The notes under the pieces are model-generated. The model was not told the DNA's origin, ran no database searches, and saw nothing but the letters and a program-made list of their open reading frames with translations. Positions 34,173 through 43,641 of a stretch of 64,000 nt of DNA are shown here, one piece after another; positions within the stretch are counted from its first letter, which is position 1, and each line of letters opens with the position of its first letter. Source of the stretch: Clostridiaceae bacterium AF10-41 (GTDB taxonomy: Bacteria; Bacillota; Clostridia; Clostridiales; Clostridiaceae); contig JAQCTH010000004.1 of assembly GCA_027686065.1 (NCBI GenBank), forward strand, positions 31,328 through 95,327. The letters are read 5' to 3'. Position numbers and translations under genes: made by a program.

Positions 34173-36161
34173 ATGATAACTTTTGATTTAGTGAACAGGT
34201 ATAGTAGTGAATTTTTAAAAGGAACTTGGCAAGAAAGAGTTAAAAGTAATTGTAATAAGGAAATAAAAAGAGCAAGATTTCAAGGTAATTTATTATGTGA
34301 AAATATAATTATTTACAATGATCCTATGGATATGGAATCAACCTCTATCCCATATATATTTGATGGAGTTAATTGGAATAAATCTCTTAATGGAGATCCA
34401 GAATGGATTTTTATGTTAAGCAGACATGGATTTATGATTGACTTAGCTATAGCTTATAGGCTTACTAAAGATAGAAGATACTTAGTAAAGTGGAAAGATT
34501 ATTTGTTTAGTTTTATAACTCATAATGGAATTCCATTAGAAAACAACAAAGATTCTTGGCGTAATATTGATACTGGAATAAGATTATCAAATTGGATGAG
34601 AAGTCTTATATATTTAGGACGTGATCTAGTTTTATCAACAGAAGAGTTAAAACTGTTTGAGGAGTCTTTAAAAGTACATTTAAACTATCTTTATGAAGAT
34701 TATAAACCAAAGCAGCTTTTAAGTAACTGGGGGGTACTATTAGTAACGGGAATATTATCGGTATCGATATTATTTCCGGAATTAGTAGATGAAGACCATA
34801 AAAATTGGGCATGGAATTTATTGAGTGACCAAATTGAAATACAATTTTATAAGGATGGAATTCAATGGGAACAAAGCCCCTTGTACCATCATGAAGTTGT
34901 TTTAAGTATTGCTTATGTAATGATGCATGCAGAATATACAAATCAAGAAATGAAAGTAAATATTCGTGAAAAGTTAAAACCATTAATTTATGCATCACAA
35001 TTTTATGTTAGAAATAATAATAAATTATTATCACTACATGATAGTGATGGTGTTGATTTCTCTTATGTATATAGTATATATAGATGTTTAGGGTTAACGT
35101 CTGAAAAAGTATATAATAATGAAAAAGGAATTTTATTTGTTGGTAAGAAATATGATAAAATGTCTAATTTCAATTATGAAGAAAATGAAAATATTAATGG
35201 GTGTTTTAAGCAAAAAGATAGTGGTTTTTTAGCATATAAGGATAAAAAACATTTGATAACAATGTTTAATGGACGTCACGGAAGTGGACATGGTCATGCA
35301 TCACTTGGAAGTGTAACAATAAGTTTGAATAAAGAAGATTTAATAGGAGATCCAGGTAGATTTACATATCAACAGGATTCTGTTATTAGAAGCAGTTTAA
35401 AAAGGCAATGGATGCATAACACAGTGGATGTTGATAATAAAGAGGGATTTATTATTAATGGAGCTTGGTCTTATGACGAAATACAAGATCCTATATCTAA
35501 TAATTATGTTCAAGATGGTAATTATATAGTACTGGAAAGTTCTTGGATTGGAAAATTAATAAATAAGCTAAAAAATAAAAAAGATATCCAAGGGGAAGAA
35601 CTATATATAATTAAAAGAACTGTTTTTATACAGTCAGAAATGAATATTGTTATTATATTTACCAATATTGAATATCCAGGCAAACATAAATGGCGTTCAA
35701 TTTATAATATTGAGCCAACAGCAAAATGCATTAATGGTGAAAAATATATAATGAAGACAAATAAAAGAAATTTTGCAGCGGATGTTTTATACGGTGAGAA
35801 ATTTAAACACAGTAAGAGTATATTTTCTAATAAATATAATCAATTATGTAATAATGATAAATTGATATCAGAAGAATTTTTTACAGACAGAGGCAATAAA
35901 GTAGAAGCATTTTATGAGTATGATTTATTAAGTGTTAGGAAAGTAAATGTTCATCAAAATGGGAGCAATTCATCAGCAGATAAAGATAAAATAATAGGCT
36001 TTGAAATTAAAATTAACGATACAAATAAGAAATTTTCTGTTTATTATTGTGCTTATGATACTTTTAAAGGCGATAAGCTTTATATAAGTGAAAACAACCA
36101 TAGCATATATGGAAAATTAACTGTATTTGATGAAAAAAATAGAAGAATAAAGTTATTATAG
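34173..36161 (+). CDS. Heparinase II/III family polysaccharide lyase
   Basis: The 662-residue protein has an alpha/alpha-toroid N-terminal half (NWMRSLIYLGRDLVLS, FYKDGIQWEQSPLYHHEVVLS) and a C-terminal beta-sandwich with FNGRHGSGHGHASLGSVTI and RQWMHNTVDVDN, which hold the His and Tyr/His residues of the active site. No signal peptide is present, so it cleaves short imported oligosaccharides or disaccharides in the cytoplasm, not polymer. In streptococci the same gene sits after yajC. Extracellular lyase genes are not in this window. Confidence 0.92.
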   Translation: MITFDLVNRYSSEFLKGTWQERVKSNCNKEIKRARFQGNLLCENIIIYNDPMDMESTSIPYIFDGVNWNKSLNGDPEWIFMLSRHGFMIDLAIAYRLTKDRRYLVKWKDYLFSFITHNGIPLENNKDSWRNIDTGIRLSNWMRSLIYLGRDLVLSTEELKLFEESLKVHLNYLYEDYKPKQLLSNWGVLLVTGILSVSILFPELVDEDHKNWAWNLLSDQIEIQFYKDGIQWEQSPLYHHEVVLSIAYVMMHAEYTNQEMKVNIREKLKPLIYASQFYVRNNNKLLSLHDSDGVDFSYVYSIYRCLGLTSEKVYNNEKGILFVGKKYDKMSNFNYEENENINGCFKQKDSGFLAYKDKKHLITMFNGRHGSGHGHASLGSVTISLNKEDLIGDPGRFTYQQDSVIRSSLKRQWMHNTVDVDNKEGFIINGAWSYDEIQDPISNNYVQDGNYIVLESSWIGKLINKLKNKKDIQGEELYIIKRTVFIQSEMNIVIIFTNIEYPGKHKWRSIYNIEPTAKCINGEKYIMKTNKRNFAADVLYGEKFKHSKSIFSNKYNQLCNNDKLISEEFFTDRGNKVEAFYEYDLLSVRKVNVHQNGSNSSADKDKIIGFEIKINDTNKKFSVYYCAYDTFKGDKLYISENNHSIYGKLTVFDEKNRRIKLL

Positions 36162-36190
36162 GATTTAAGAAAAATAATAATACATTAAGG

Positions 36191-36240
36191 TGGGTTGGAT
36201 TTGAAGGATGGAATAATCATTTAAATTCAACCCAATTTTT
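36191..36240 (+). terminator. Intrinsic terminator after the heparinase gene
   Basis: TGGGTTGGATTT pairs with AAATTCAACCCA (12 bp, one G-U) with a 20-base loop, and T residues follow. It could reduce read-through into the aldolase-kinase pair. Confidence 0.7.
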
Positions 36241-36273
36241 ATAATAAATAAATTTCATGATAGGAGAGCTTAT

Positions 36274-36897
36274 ATGAATAAACAAGAAGTAAAAATGATA
36301 ATGAAGAAAAAGTTAATAGCAGTGATTAGAGGAAATAATTTAGAGGAAGCAGAACTTATATGTAAAACTCTTGTAGAATCAGGAATAACAACTTTAGAAA
36401 TTACATTTAGTTTGCCTAGAGCAGAAAAATTAATCAAAAATTTAAAGAAGAATTTACCTAATGCTCTTATTGGAGCTGGAACTGTTTTATCTAGAGAACA
36501 GGCAGCCTTAGCAATATCAAATGGAGCAGATTTTATTGTATCACCATGTATAGTAGAAGAAGTAGGTCAGTTCTGTAAAGAAAAAGATGTTTTTTGTTCG
36601 ATGGGAGCTGCAACACCAACAGAAATATATAACTCTTATTTAGCAGGAAGTGATGTGGTTAAGCTATTTCCTGGAGATTGTATATCTATGAATATGATTA
36701 AAGGGATAAAAGCACCAATGCCTTTTATAGATATTATGCCAACCGGTGGAGTTGATGATAAAAATATTAATGATTGGTTTGATAATGGGGCTTATGCAGC
36801 AGGATTTGGAGGATATTTAACAAAAGGGATAAATTCATCTAACCTTAATTTACTAAGAGAACGCTGTAAAAAGTTAATTAAGGCTGTTAAAGCATAG
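36274..36897 (+). CDS. KDPG/KHG aldolase (glycosaminoglycan locus copy)
   Basis: The 207-residue protein splits 2-keto-3-deoxy-6-phosphogluconate to pyruvate and glyceraldehyde-3-phosphate. The Schiff-base Lys is in VVKLFPGD, the Glu in TLEITFS and the Arg in LIAVIRGNN. It serves the uronate released by GH88. AGGAGAG precedes the ATG, and the KDG kinase follows after 68 bases. One of three KDPG-aldolase family genes in 16 kb. Confidence 0.94.
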   Translation: MNKQEVKMIMKKKLIAVIRGNNLEEAELICKTLVESGITTLEITFSLPRAEKLIKNLKKNLPNALIGAGTVLSREQAALAISNGADFIVSPCIVEEVGQFCKEKDVFCSMGAATPTEIYNSYLAGSDVVKLFPGDCISMNMIKGIKAPMPFIDIMPTGGVDDKNINDWFDNGAYAAGFGGYLTKGINSSNLNLLRERCKKLIKAVKA

Positions 36898-36965
36898 GAT
36901 ATGGATATATAAAGAAAAATAGTTTTTTACCAGTTACAACTAGATTATACAAGGAGGATTAATAA

Positions 36966-37907
36966 GTGAGTGACGTTATATTATTTGGAGAGCCTATGGC
37001 TTTACTTATAGCAAAAGATGAAGGAAATATAGACGAAGTAAAGAATTTTAAAAGATCATTAGCAGGGGCAGAGGTAAATGTGTGCATAGGTCTTACAAGA
37101 TTACAGCATAAAGTTTCGTATATAACAAGATTAGGAGAAGATCCACTTGGTAAATATATAAAAAAGTATTTAGAAAAAGAAAGAATTAGTACAGAGCTTG
37201 TTACCTTTGATAAACTAAATAAAACAGGAATTATGCTAAAAAGTAAAGTTTTAGTTGGTGATCCTGAAACGGCTTATTATAGAAAAGACTCTGCTTTTTC
37301 AAAAATGAAAGCAGAGGATATTGAAGCTATAGATTTAGAAGGTGTAAAACTGGTTCATATTACTGGAATTCCAGCAGCATTATCACAAGGCTGTAGAGAA
37401 GCAACTTATAGACTAATGGATAGGGCTAAGGAAAGAGGAATATTTATTACTTTTGATCCCAATTTACGTCCAACATTATGGGAAAGTAAAGAAGTTATGA
37501 TTGAAGTTATAAATGGTTTAGCTAGAAAATGTGATTTAATTTTACCTGGAATTGAAGAAGGGCTAATATTAACTGGAAGTAGTAGCTATGAGGAAATAGC
37601 TGATTTTTATAATGGATTGGGAATTAAGGAAATAGTTGTAAAGTGTGGGGGTAAAGGGGCTTATGTAAGAAGTAATAATGAAAGTTATTTCCAAAGAGGA
37701 TTTAAAGTTGATAAAGTAATTGATACAGTTGGAGCTGGAGATGGTTTTGCAGTAGGAATAATAAGCGGAAAGTTAGAGAATTTAACTCTTAAAGAATCTG
37801 TAATAAGAGCTAATGCTATAGGAGCAATACAAGTTACATTTGAAAGTGATAATGAAGGGCTGCCAACAAAAGAAGAACTAATTAAATATATGGAAAGCAA
37901 TGTTTAA
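36966..37907 (+). CDS. kdgK: 2-dehydro-3-deoxygluconokinase (PfkB family)
   Basis: The 313-residue ribokinase-fold enzyme phosphorylates KDG to KDPG. Motifs: LFGEPMALLIAKDEG at the start, GAEVNVCIGLTRL, the DPNLRPTLW block typical of KDG kinases, and the catalytic DTVGAGDGFAVG. The start is GTG with AAGGAGG upstream. It pairs with the preceding aldolase. No KduI/DhuI isomerase or KduD/DhuD reductase is present in this window to make KDG. Confidence 0.92.
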   Translation: MSDVILFGEPMALLIAKDEGNIDEVKNFKRSLAGAEVNVCIGLTRLQHKVSYITRLGEDPLGKYIKKYLEKERISTELVTFDKLNKTGIMLKSKVLVGDPETAYYRKDSAFSKMKAEDIEAIDLEGVKLVHITGIPAALSQGCREATYRLMDRAKERGIFITFDPNLRPTLWESKEVMIEVINGLARKCDLILPGIEEGLILTGSSSYEEIADFYNGLGIKEIVVKCGGKGAYVRSNNESYFQRGFKVDKVIDTVGAGDGFAVGIISGKLENLTLKESVIRANAIGAIQVTFESDNEGLPTKEELIKYMESNV

Positions 37908-38292
37908 GTTAAAATAAGTGATACTTAGGAGAAATCTAATATATTATTTAATTTATATAATTAATTGATTATACTTTTAATATATAAATTTGTGATATAT
38001 TAGTTTTTTTTATAATAAACTTAATATGTTTTATGATAGCATATTAAACTTAAAGTATTTTTTAGTAGTTAACAAAATAGAATTAGGTACTATCAGAATA
38101 TTTAAATTTGAAAGCTTTTAGGCATAAGATAGAGGAGGTATTATTATATATATAAATATTGATGAAAATAGTATATAATCATATAAGTATTAAATTACAA
38201 TAGATAAATTGTAATTAATAAATATAGAACCTAATGATAGTATATTATTAAAGATTCATATTATAAAAATATTAATTGAGTTGGAGGAAAGA
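37908..38292. other. Long AT-rich intergenic region with an orphan Shine-Dalgarno
   Basis: The stretch separates the glycosaminoglycan locus from the RpiR gene and must contain the promoter of the alpha-glucoside locus. GAGGAGGT at 38132-38139 is followed by ATT ATT ATA codons and a stop after 12 codons, with no normal start codon. No terminator hairpin for kdgK is clear. I see no known riboswitch. Confidence 0.5.
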
Positions 38293-39054
38293 ATGGATTT
38301 ATCTAAACTTATTGAAAATAAAGGCCTTACTGAAATTGAAATAAAAGTTTTGAATTATATATTAGATAATATAGATCAAGTAAATAAATTAGGTGTTAGA
38401 GGTATTGCTAAAAATAATTTTACTTCAACATCAACTATAATGAGACTTTCTAAAAAACTTGGTTACTCTGGATTCTTAGAAATGCAATATAATTTAGCAG
38501 CGTTAGCGAAAAGTGAATTTGAAGATACCTTAAACGAAAGAGGTTTTTTAGATAGTTTAAATATGGAAAGTTTACTTGATGGAAATAGTAAGGAAGCAAT
38601 TGATGAATTTGTAGACATATTATTTGAGGATAGTAATAAATTCATATTCATATATGCAAATGGATTTTCAGGAATTGTAGCAGAGTATATAAACAAGAAA
38701 TTATTAGTAATGGGAAAAAGATGTATATTATCAAATGGAACAGATTCAATAGGTGTTTTTGAAAATAATTTAGATTTTATAAGTGCAATTATAGTTATAT
38801 CAAAATCAGGAGAAACACCTATGGTTTTGAATAAGGTAAAAACAGGGAAAGAACATGGTATAAAAGTTATATCTTTTACAAATGAAATTGAAAATAGTAT
38901 AAGCAGACTTGCTGATGTAAGTTTAAAGATAGATGATGCAAATAAGTTAGATGACAGAAATCTAATGCCTAATACATTCTTTCCCAAGGTATTGGTATTA
39001 GTAGAACTATTGATATACGAATACTATAAGAGAAAAAATAGCAATTCTAAGTAA
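38293..39054 (+). CDS. RpiR/MurR-family transcriptional regulator
   Basis: The 253-residue protein has an N-terminal RpiR helix-turn-helix (IEIKVLNYILDNIDQV, then FTSTSTIMRLSKKLGYSGF) and a C-terminal SIS sugar-phosphate domain (IVISKSGETPMVLNKVK). Such regulators respond to phosphosugars. ATG 38293 has GGAGGAAAG upstream; TTG 38281 in the same frame lies before that site. A terminator separates it from the PTS gene, so it may be expressed alone; it probably controls the alpha-glucoside genes that follow. Confidence 0.92.
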   Translation: MDLSKLIENKGLTEIEIKVLNYILDNIDQVNKLGVRGIAKNNFTSTSTIMRLSKKLGYSGFLEMQYNLAALAKSEFEDTLNERGFLDSLNMESLLDGNSKEAIDEFVDILFEDSNKFIFIYANGFSGIVAEYINKKLLVMGKRCILSNGTDSIGVFENNLDFISAIIVISKSGETPMVLNKVKTGKEHGIKVISFTNEIENSISRLADVSLKIDDANKLDDRNLMPNTFFPKVLVLVELLIYEYYKRKNSNSK

Positions 39055-39085
39055 CGTGTTATCTAATTGGGTAACACGTTTTTTT
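39053..39085 (+). terminator. Intrinsic terminator after the RpiR gene
   Basis: AACGTGTTA and TAACACGTT form a perfect 9-bp stem with a 10-base loop, overlapping the stop codon and followed by T residues. Confidence 0.88.
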
Positions 39086-39174
39086 GAGGGCAAAATCTAT
39101 ATACAGATAATATGACACTTATTATAATGAAAAATGTAAATGGTTTCTCGAAAAAATATATGGAGGTAAAGAAA

Positions 39175-40773
39175 ATGAAAGAAAAGATAATGAATCAACT
39201 ACAAAACTTTTCTAAAGGAATGTTTGTACCTGTTTTAATATTGCCAATAGCAGGTATAATAATTGCAATAGGTAATATTTTAACTAATGCTAGATTAGCA
39301 GAGTACTTACCATTTCTAAAGAATAATCTTGTATTTGGATTAGGAAAAATGTTGTCAGGCTCATTAGTTTCTGTATTAACAAATTTGGGTATTATATTTT
39401 GTGTAGGCTTGGCAGTAGGACTTGCTAAAAAGAAAAAAGCAGAAGCAGGTTTCACATCATTATTAGTATTTTTAGTATTTATAAATGCAATGAATATATT
39501 TTTAAATTTAAACGGAAAACTAGCACCAGCTGATGCATTAAGAGGAAGCGGTCAAACAACTGTATTAGGTGTACAAATACTTGATATGGGAGTTTTTTTA
39601 GGAATTATATTAGGTATAGTTGTAGCATATTTTCATAATAAATTTAGCGAAAAAGAATTTGATGGAGCATTTCAAATATATGGGGGTTCAAGACTAGTAT
39701 TTATTATATTAATACCAGTAACTGTTCTTTTAGCAATAGTATGTAGTTATATATGGCCAGTAGTACAAGGTGGAATAAATAACCTTGGAGAATTTATAAA
39801 AAATTCAGGAAACTTTGGTATATTCACATATGGTACATTAGAAAGATTATTAATTCCAACAGGTTTACATCACTTAGTTTATACTCCATTCTTGTATAGT
39901 TCATTAGGAGGAGTTGCTGAAGTTGGTGGTCAAGTTTTTGAAGGAGCTAGAAACATATACTTTGCAGAAATGGCTGATCCAACAATAGCTAAACTTTCAG
40001 CATCAGTAATTTGGGATGCTAGAGGACTTTCAAAGATGTTTGGTTTAATAGGTGCATGTTTAGCAATGTATCATACAGCATTACCACAAAACAAAACTAA
40101 GATCAAAGCAATTTTAATTCCAGCAGCAGTTACATCTATTTTAGCAGGAGTTACGGAACCAATTGAATTTTCATTCATGTTCGTAGCACCAGTATTGTTT
40201 GGAATTCATGCTGTATTAAGTGGACTTGGAATGGTAATATTAAATCTTTTAGGAGTTACAGCAATAGGTCCAAATGGATTAATAGATTTCTTATTATATA
40301 ACCTTCCACTTGGAATAGAAAAAACAGGTTGGCCAATGTATATATTAGTTGGTATAGGTCAATTCATAGTATATTATTTAATATTTAGATTTGTAATAAC
40401 TAAGTTTAAACTTAAAACTCCAGGAAGAGAAGAAGAAGGTGAAACTAAGCTTTATACAAAGAGTGATTATAAGGCAAAGTCTACATCAAACAAAGAGTCA
40501 GTAGATATTAAAACATCAGGAGAAGCAAATTTAGCACCAGTTATAGTTGAAGGACTTGGTGGTGTAGATAATATAGTAAAAGTAGATAATTGCTTCACCA
40601 GATTGAGATTAATAGTAAAAGATTCTTCATTAGTAAATGAAGCTTTATTAAAAAACGAAACAGCAGCAAATGGTGTTGTAATTAAAGGAGAGAATGTCCA
40701 AGTTATCTATGGATTGAGAGTTACAGGTGTCAGAAAAAGCGTAGATGAATATCTTGGAATAGAATCAAACTAA
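39175..40773 (+). CDS. PTS glucose/alpha-glucoside-family EIICB
   Basis: The 532-residue protein fuses a glucose-family IIC domain (about ten membrane segments, with TGLHHLVYTPFLY and TGVTEPIEFSFMFVAP-like blocks) to a C-terminal IIB domain whose phospho-Cys is near residue 473 in VDNCFTRLRL. No IIA domain is present, so a general EIIA-Glc must supply phosphate. The match to MalX/GlvC/AglA permeases and the GH4 phospho-alpha-glucosidase downstream point to an alpha-glucoside. ATG 39175 has GGAGG 8 bases upstream; earlier in-frame ATGs do not. Confidence 0.93.
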   Translation: MKEKIMNQLQNFSKGMFVPVLILPIAGIIIAIGNILTNARLAEYLPFLKNNLVFGLGKMLSGSLVSVLTNLGIIFCVGLAVGLAKKKKAEAGFTSLLVFLVFINAMNIFLNLNGKLAPADALRGSGQTTVLGVQILDMGVFLGIILGIVVAYFHNKFSEKEFDGAFQIYGGSRLVFIILIPVTVLLAIVCSYIWPVVQGGINNLGEFIKNSGNFGIFTYGTLERLLIPTGLHHLVYTPFLYSSLGGVAEVGGQVFEGARNIYFAEMADPTIAKLSASVIWDARGLSKMFGLIGACLAMYHTALPQNKTKIKAILIPAAVTSILAGVTEPIEFSFMFVAPVLFGIHAVLSGLGMVILNLLGVTAIGPNGLIDFLLYNLPLGIEKTGWPMYILVGIGQFIVYYLIFRFVITKFKLKTPGREEEGETKLYTKSDYKAKSTSNKESVDIKTSGEANLAPVIVEGLGGVDNIVKVDNCFTRLRLIVKDSSLVNEALLKNETAANGVVIKGENVQVIYGLRVTGVRKSVDEYLGIESN

Positions 40774-40784
40774 AATATAATATA

Positions 40785-40809
40785 AGGAGTGGCTGAATTA
40801 GTCACTCCT
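40785..40809 (+). terminator. Weak hairpin after the EIICB gene
   Basis: AGGAGTG and CACTCCT pair around an 11-base loop. The T-run is poor, so it may be a processing or partial termination site inside an operon. Confidence 0.45.
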
Positions 40810-40861
40810 ATTTGAGTATATATAAATTGAATATATTTATTTTGTAAGAAGGAAAGAAAAA

Positions 40862-41482
40862 ATGAGATTACAAGTAGCAATTGATAGAGTGACTATTGAA
40901 GAAGCTTTAAAGTTAGTAAATGAATTTGATGGATTGGCAGATATTATTGAAATAGGAACTTCTTTAATAAAAGATTATGGACTTTTAATTTTAAGTAAAA
41001 TAAATTTAAATAAAAATAAATCTTTAATTTTAGGTGATATAAAGACAATTGATGAAGGTGCTTATGAATTTGAAATGGGCTATAAGTGTGGATTTGATAT
41101 TTTAACAGTAATGGGAAACTCATCATTAGAAACTATAGAAAAGTGTTATGAGGTTTCTAAAAAATATAGCAAAGGTATTATGATTGATTTGTTGGAGTGT
41201 TCTGAAGATAAAATAAGAAAAATATCTAATTTCAAGGATGCTATTTATTGTACACATACATCCACTGATAAAAAAAATCAAGGGAGCTTTATAAATGAGT
41301 TAGAAAAATTCAATAAGGAATTTCCAAATATTAAACATATTGCAGTGTCAGGTGGGGTTAAATTAGAAAATATTGAGATATTTAAAAATTACAATATTGA
41401 TATAGTGGTTGTAGGATCAGCAATTACATCAAAAGAAAATCCAAGAGATGAAGTAAGTAAGTTTAAGGGAGAATTTATATGA
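40862..41482 (+). CDS. 3-hexulose-6-phosphate synthase-like protein
   Basis: The 206-residue protein belongs to the HPS/KGPDC branch of the OMP-decarboxylase superfamily. The diagnostic DxKxxD is present (GDIKTIDEGAYE), as is the phosphate-binding end (AVSGGVKLENI and VVVGSAITS). HPS joins formaldehyde and ribulose-5-phosphate to 3-hexulose-6-phosphate, or runs backward. The next gene is the partner isomerase, overlapping by 4 bases, which makes HPS more likely than 3-keto-gulonate-6-P decarboxylase. Its location in an alpha-glucoside locus is unusual. Confidence 0.85.
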   Translation: MRLQVAIDRVTIEEALKLVNEFDGLADIIEIGTSLIKDYGLLILSKINLNKNKSLILGDIKTIDEGAYEFEMGYKCGFDILTVMGNSSLETIEKCYEVSKKYSKGIMIDLLECSEDKIRKISNFKDAIYCTHTSTDKKNQGSFINELEKFNKEFPNIKHIAVSGGVKLENIEIFKNYNIDIVVVGSAITSKENPRDEVSKFKGEFI

Positions 41483-42021
41483 ATATAATAAAAGAAATAT
41501 TAAAAGAAGTTAATGATGTTGTTTTAAAAGTTAATGGAGATGAAATATATAAAGTAATAGATATTCTAAAAAAGGATAATTTTATATTTGTAGATGGAGA
41601 AGGAAGAAGTGGCTTTCAGGCAAAAAGTTTCGCAATGAGATTAATGCACATAGGATATAAGTCGTATGTTTTAGGGGAAACCATCACTCCTGCCTTAAAA
41701 GAAGAGAATATATATATTGCTATATCTGGATCTGGAACCACAAAAAACACTTTAAGTAATGCAAGAGCAGCAAAAGAGTTAGGTCTTAAGGTGATTGCAG
41801 TTACAAGTAAAAGAAACTCTCCTTTAGGAGAAATTGCAGACACTATTCTAGAAGTACCAGGTAAAGTTAAATCTGATGATGACAAAGGGTCCATTCAGCT
41901 ATTAAGCTCATTATTTGATCAAGCGACTCATATAGTTTTAGATTGGATATGTCTTTTATTAAGTCGAAGAGATAATTTATCAAATATGGAAGTTTTAAAT
42001 AATCATGTAAATATAGAGTAA
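41479..42021 (+). CDS. 6-phospho-3-hexuloisomerase-like SIS protein
   Basis: The 180-residue SIS-domain protein matches 6-phospho-3-hexuloisomerase: GEGRSGFQAKSFAMRLMHIG, then YIAISGSGTTKNTL with sugar-phosphate-binding serines, and VPGKVKSDDDKGSIQ followed by SSLFDQATHIVLD. It interconverts 3-hexulose-6-phosphate and fructose-6-phosphate. It overlaps the HPS-like gene by 4 bases (ATGA), so both are made together. Confidence 0.87.
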   Translation: MNIIKEILKEVNDVVLKVNGDEIYKVIDILKKDNFIFVDGEGRSGFQAKSFAMRLMHIGYKSYVLGETITPALKEENIYIAISGSGTTKNTLSNARAAKELGLKVIAVTSKRNSPLGEIADTILEVPGKVKSDDDKGSIQLLSSLFDQATHIVLDWICLLLSRRDNLSNMEVLNNHVNIE

Positions 42022-42049
42022 ATAGTTCAAAATAATGAAATATTTTGAG

Positions 42050-42081
42050 AACATGTTACAACCTAAGGTAACATGTTTCTT
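42050..42081 (+). terminator. Hairpin between the isomerase and GH4 genes
   Basis: AACATGTTA and TAACATGTT form a perfect 9-bp stem with a 10-base loop; TTTCTTT follows. It may terminate part of the transcripts. Confidence 0.6.
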
Positions 42082-42186
42082 TGGCTTCAGAAACTGTTTA
42101 CCATAAGTATTTACTGGTCTATAATGTGCTTGTAAGTAAGAAAAACAAAATAAAATTTAAATAAATATAATAGTTGAATTTTATAA

Positions 42187-43548
<1,362 letters not shown>

Positions 43549-43572
43549 TAGAGTATAAAATGAATTTTATAG

Positions 43573-43610
43573 GCTCGGATGATGGATATTCCATTATCCG
43601 AGCTATGTTT
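43573..43610 (+). terminator. Strong 13-bp hairpin after the GH4 gene
   Basis: GCTCGGATGATGG pairs with CCATTATCCGAGC (one G-U) around a 5-base loop. It is the most GC-rich hairpin of the locus, but only TATGTTT follows. It could be a terminator or an mRNA-stabilising stem before the dehydratase gene. Confidence 0.6.
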
Positions 43611-43641
43611 AAATAATAGAACATTAAATAAGGAGGATATT

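Noticed and set aside
42050-42081. GntR-type operator before GH4
   Set aside because: AACATGTTA resembles the TTAACATGTTAA operator, but it occurs as both arms of a hairpin after a stop codon, which fits a terminator better.
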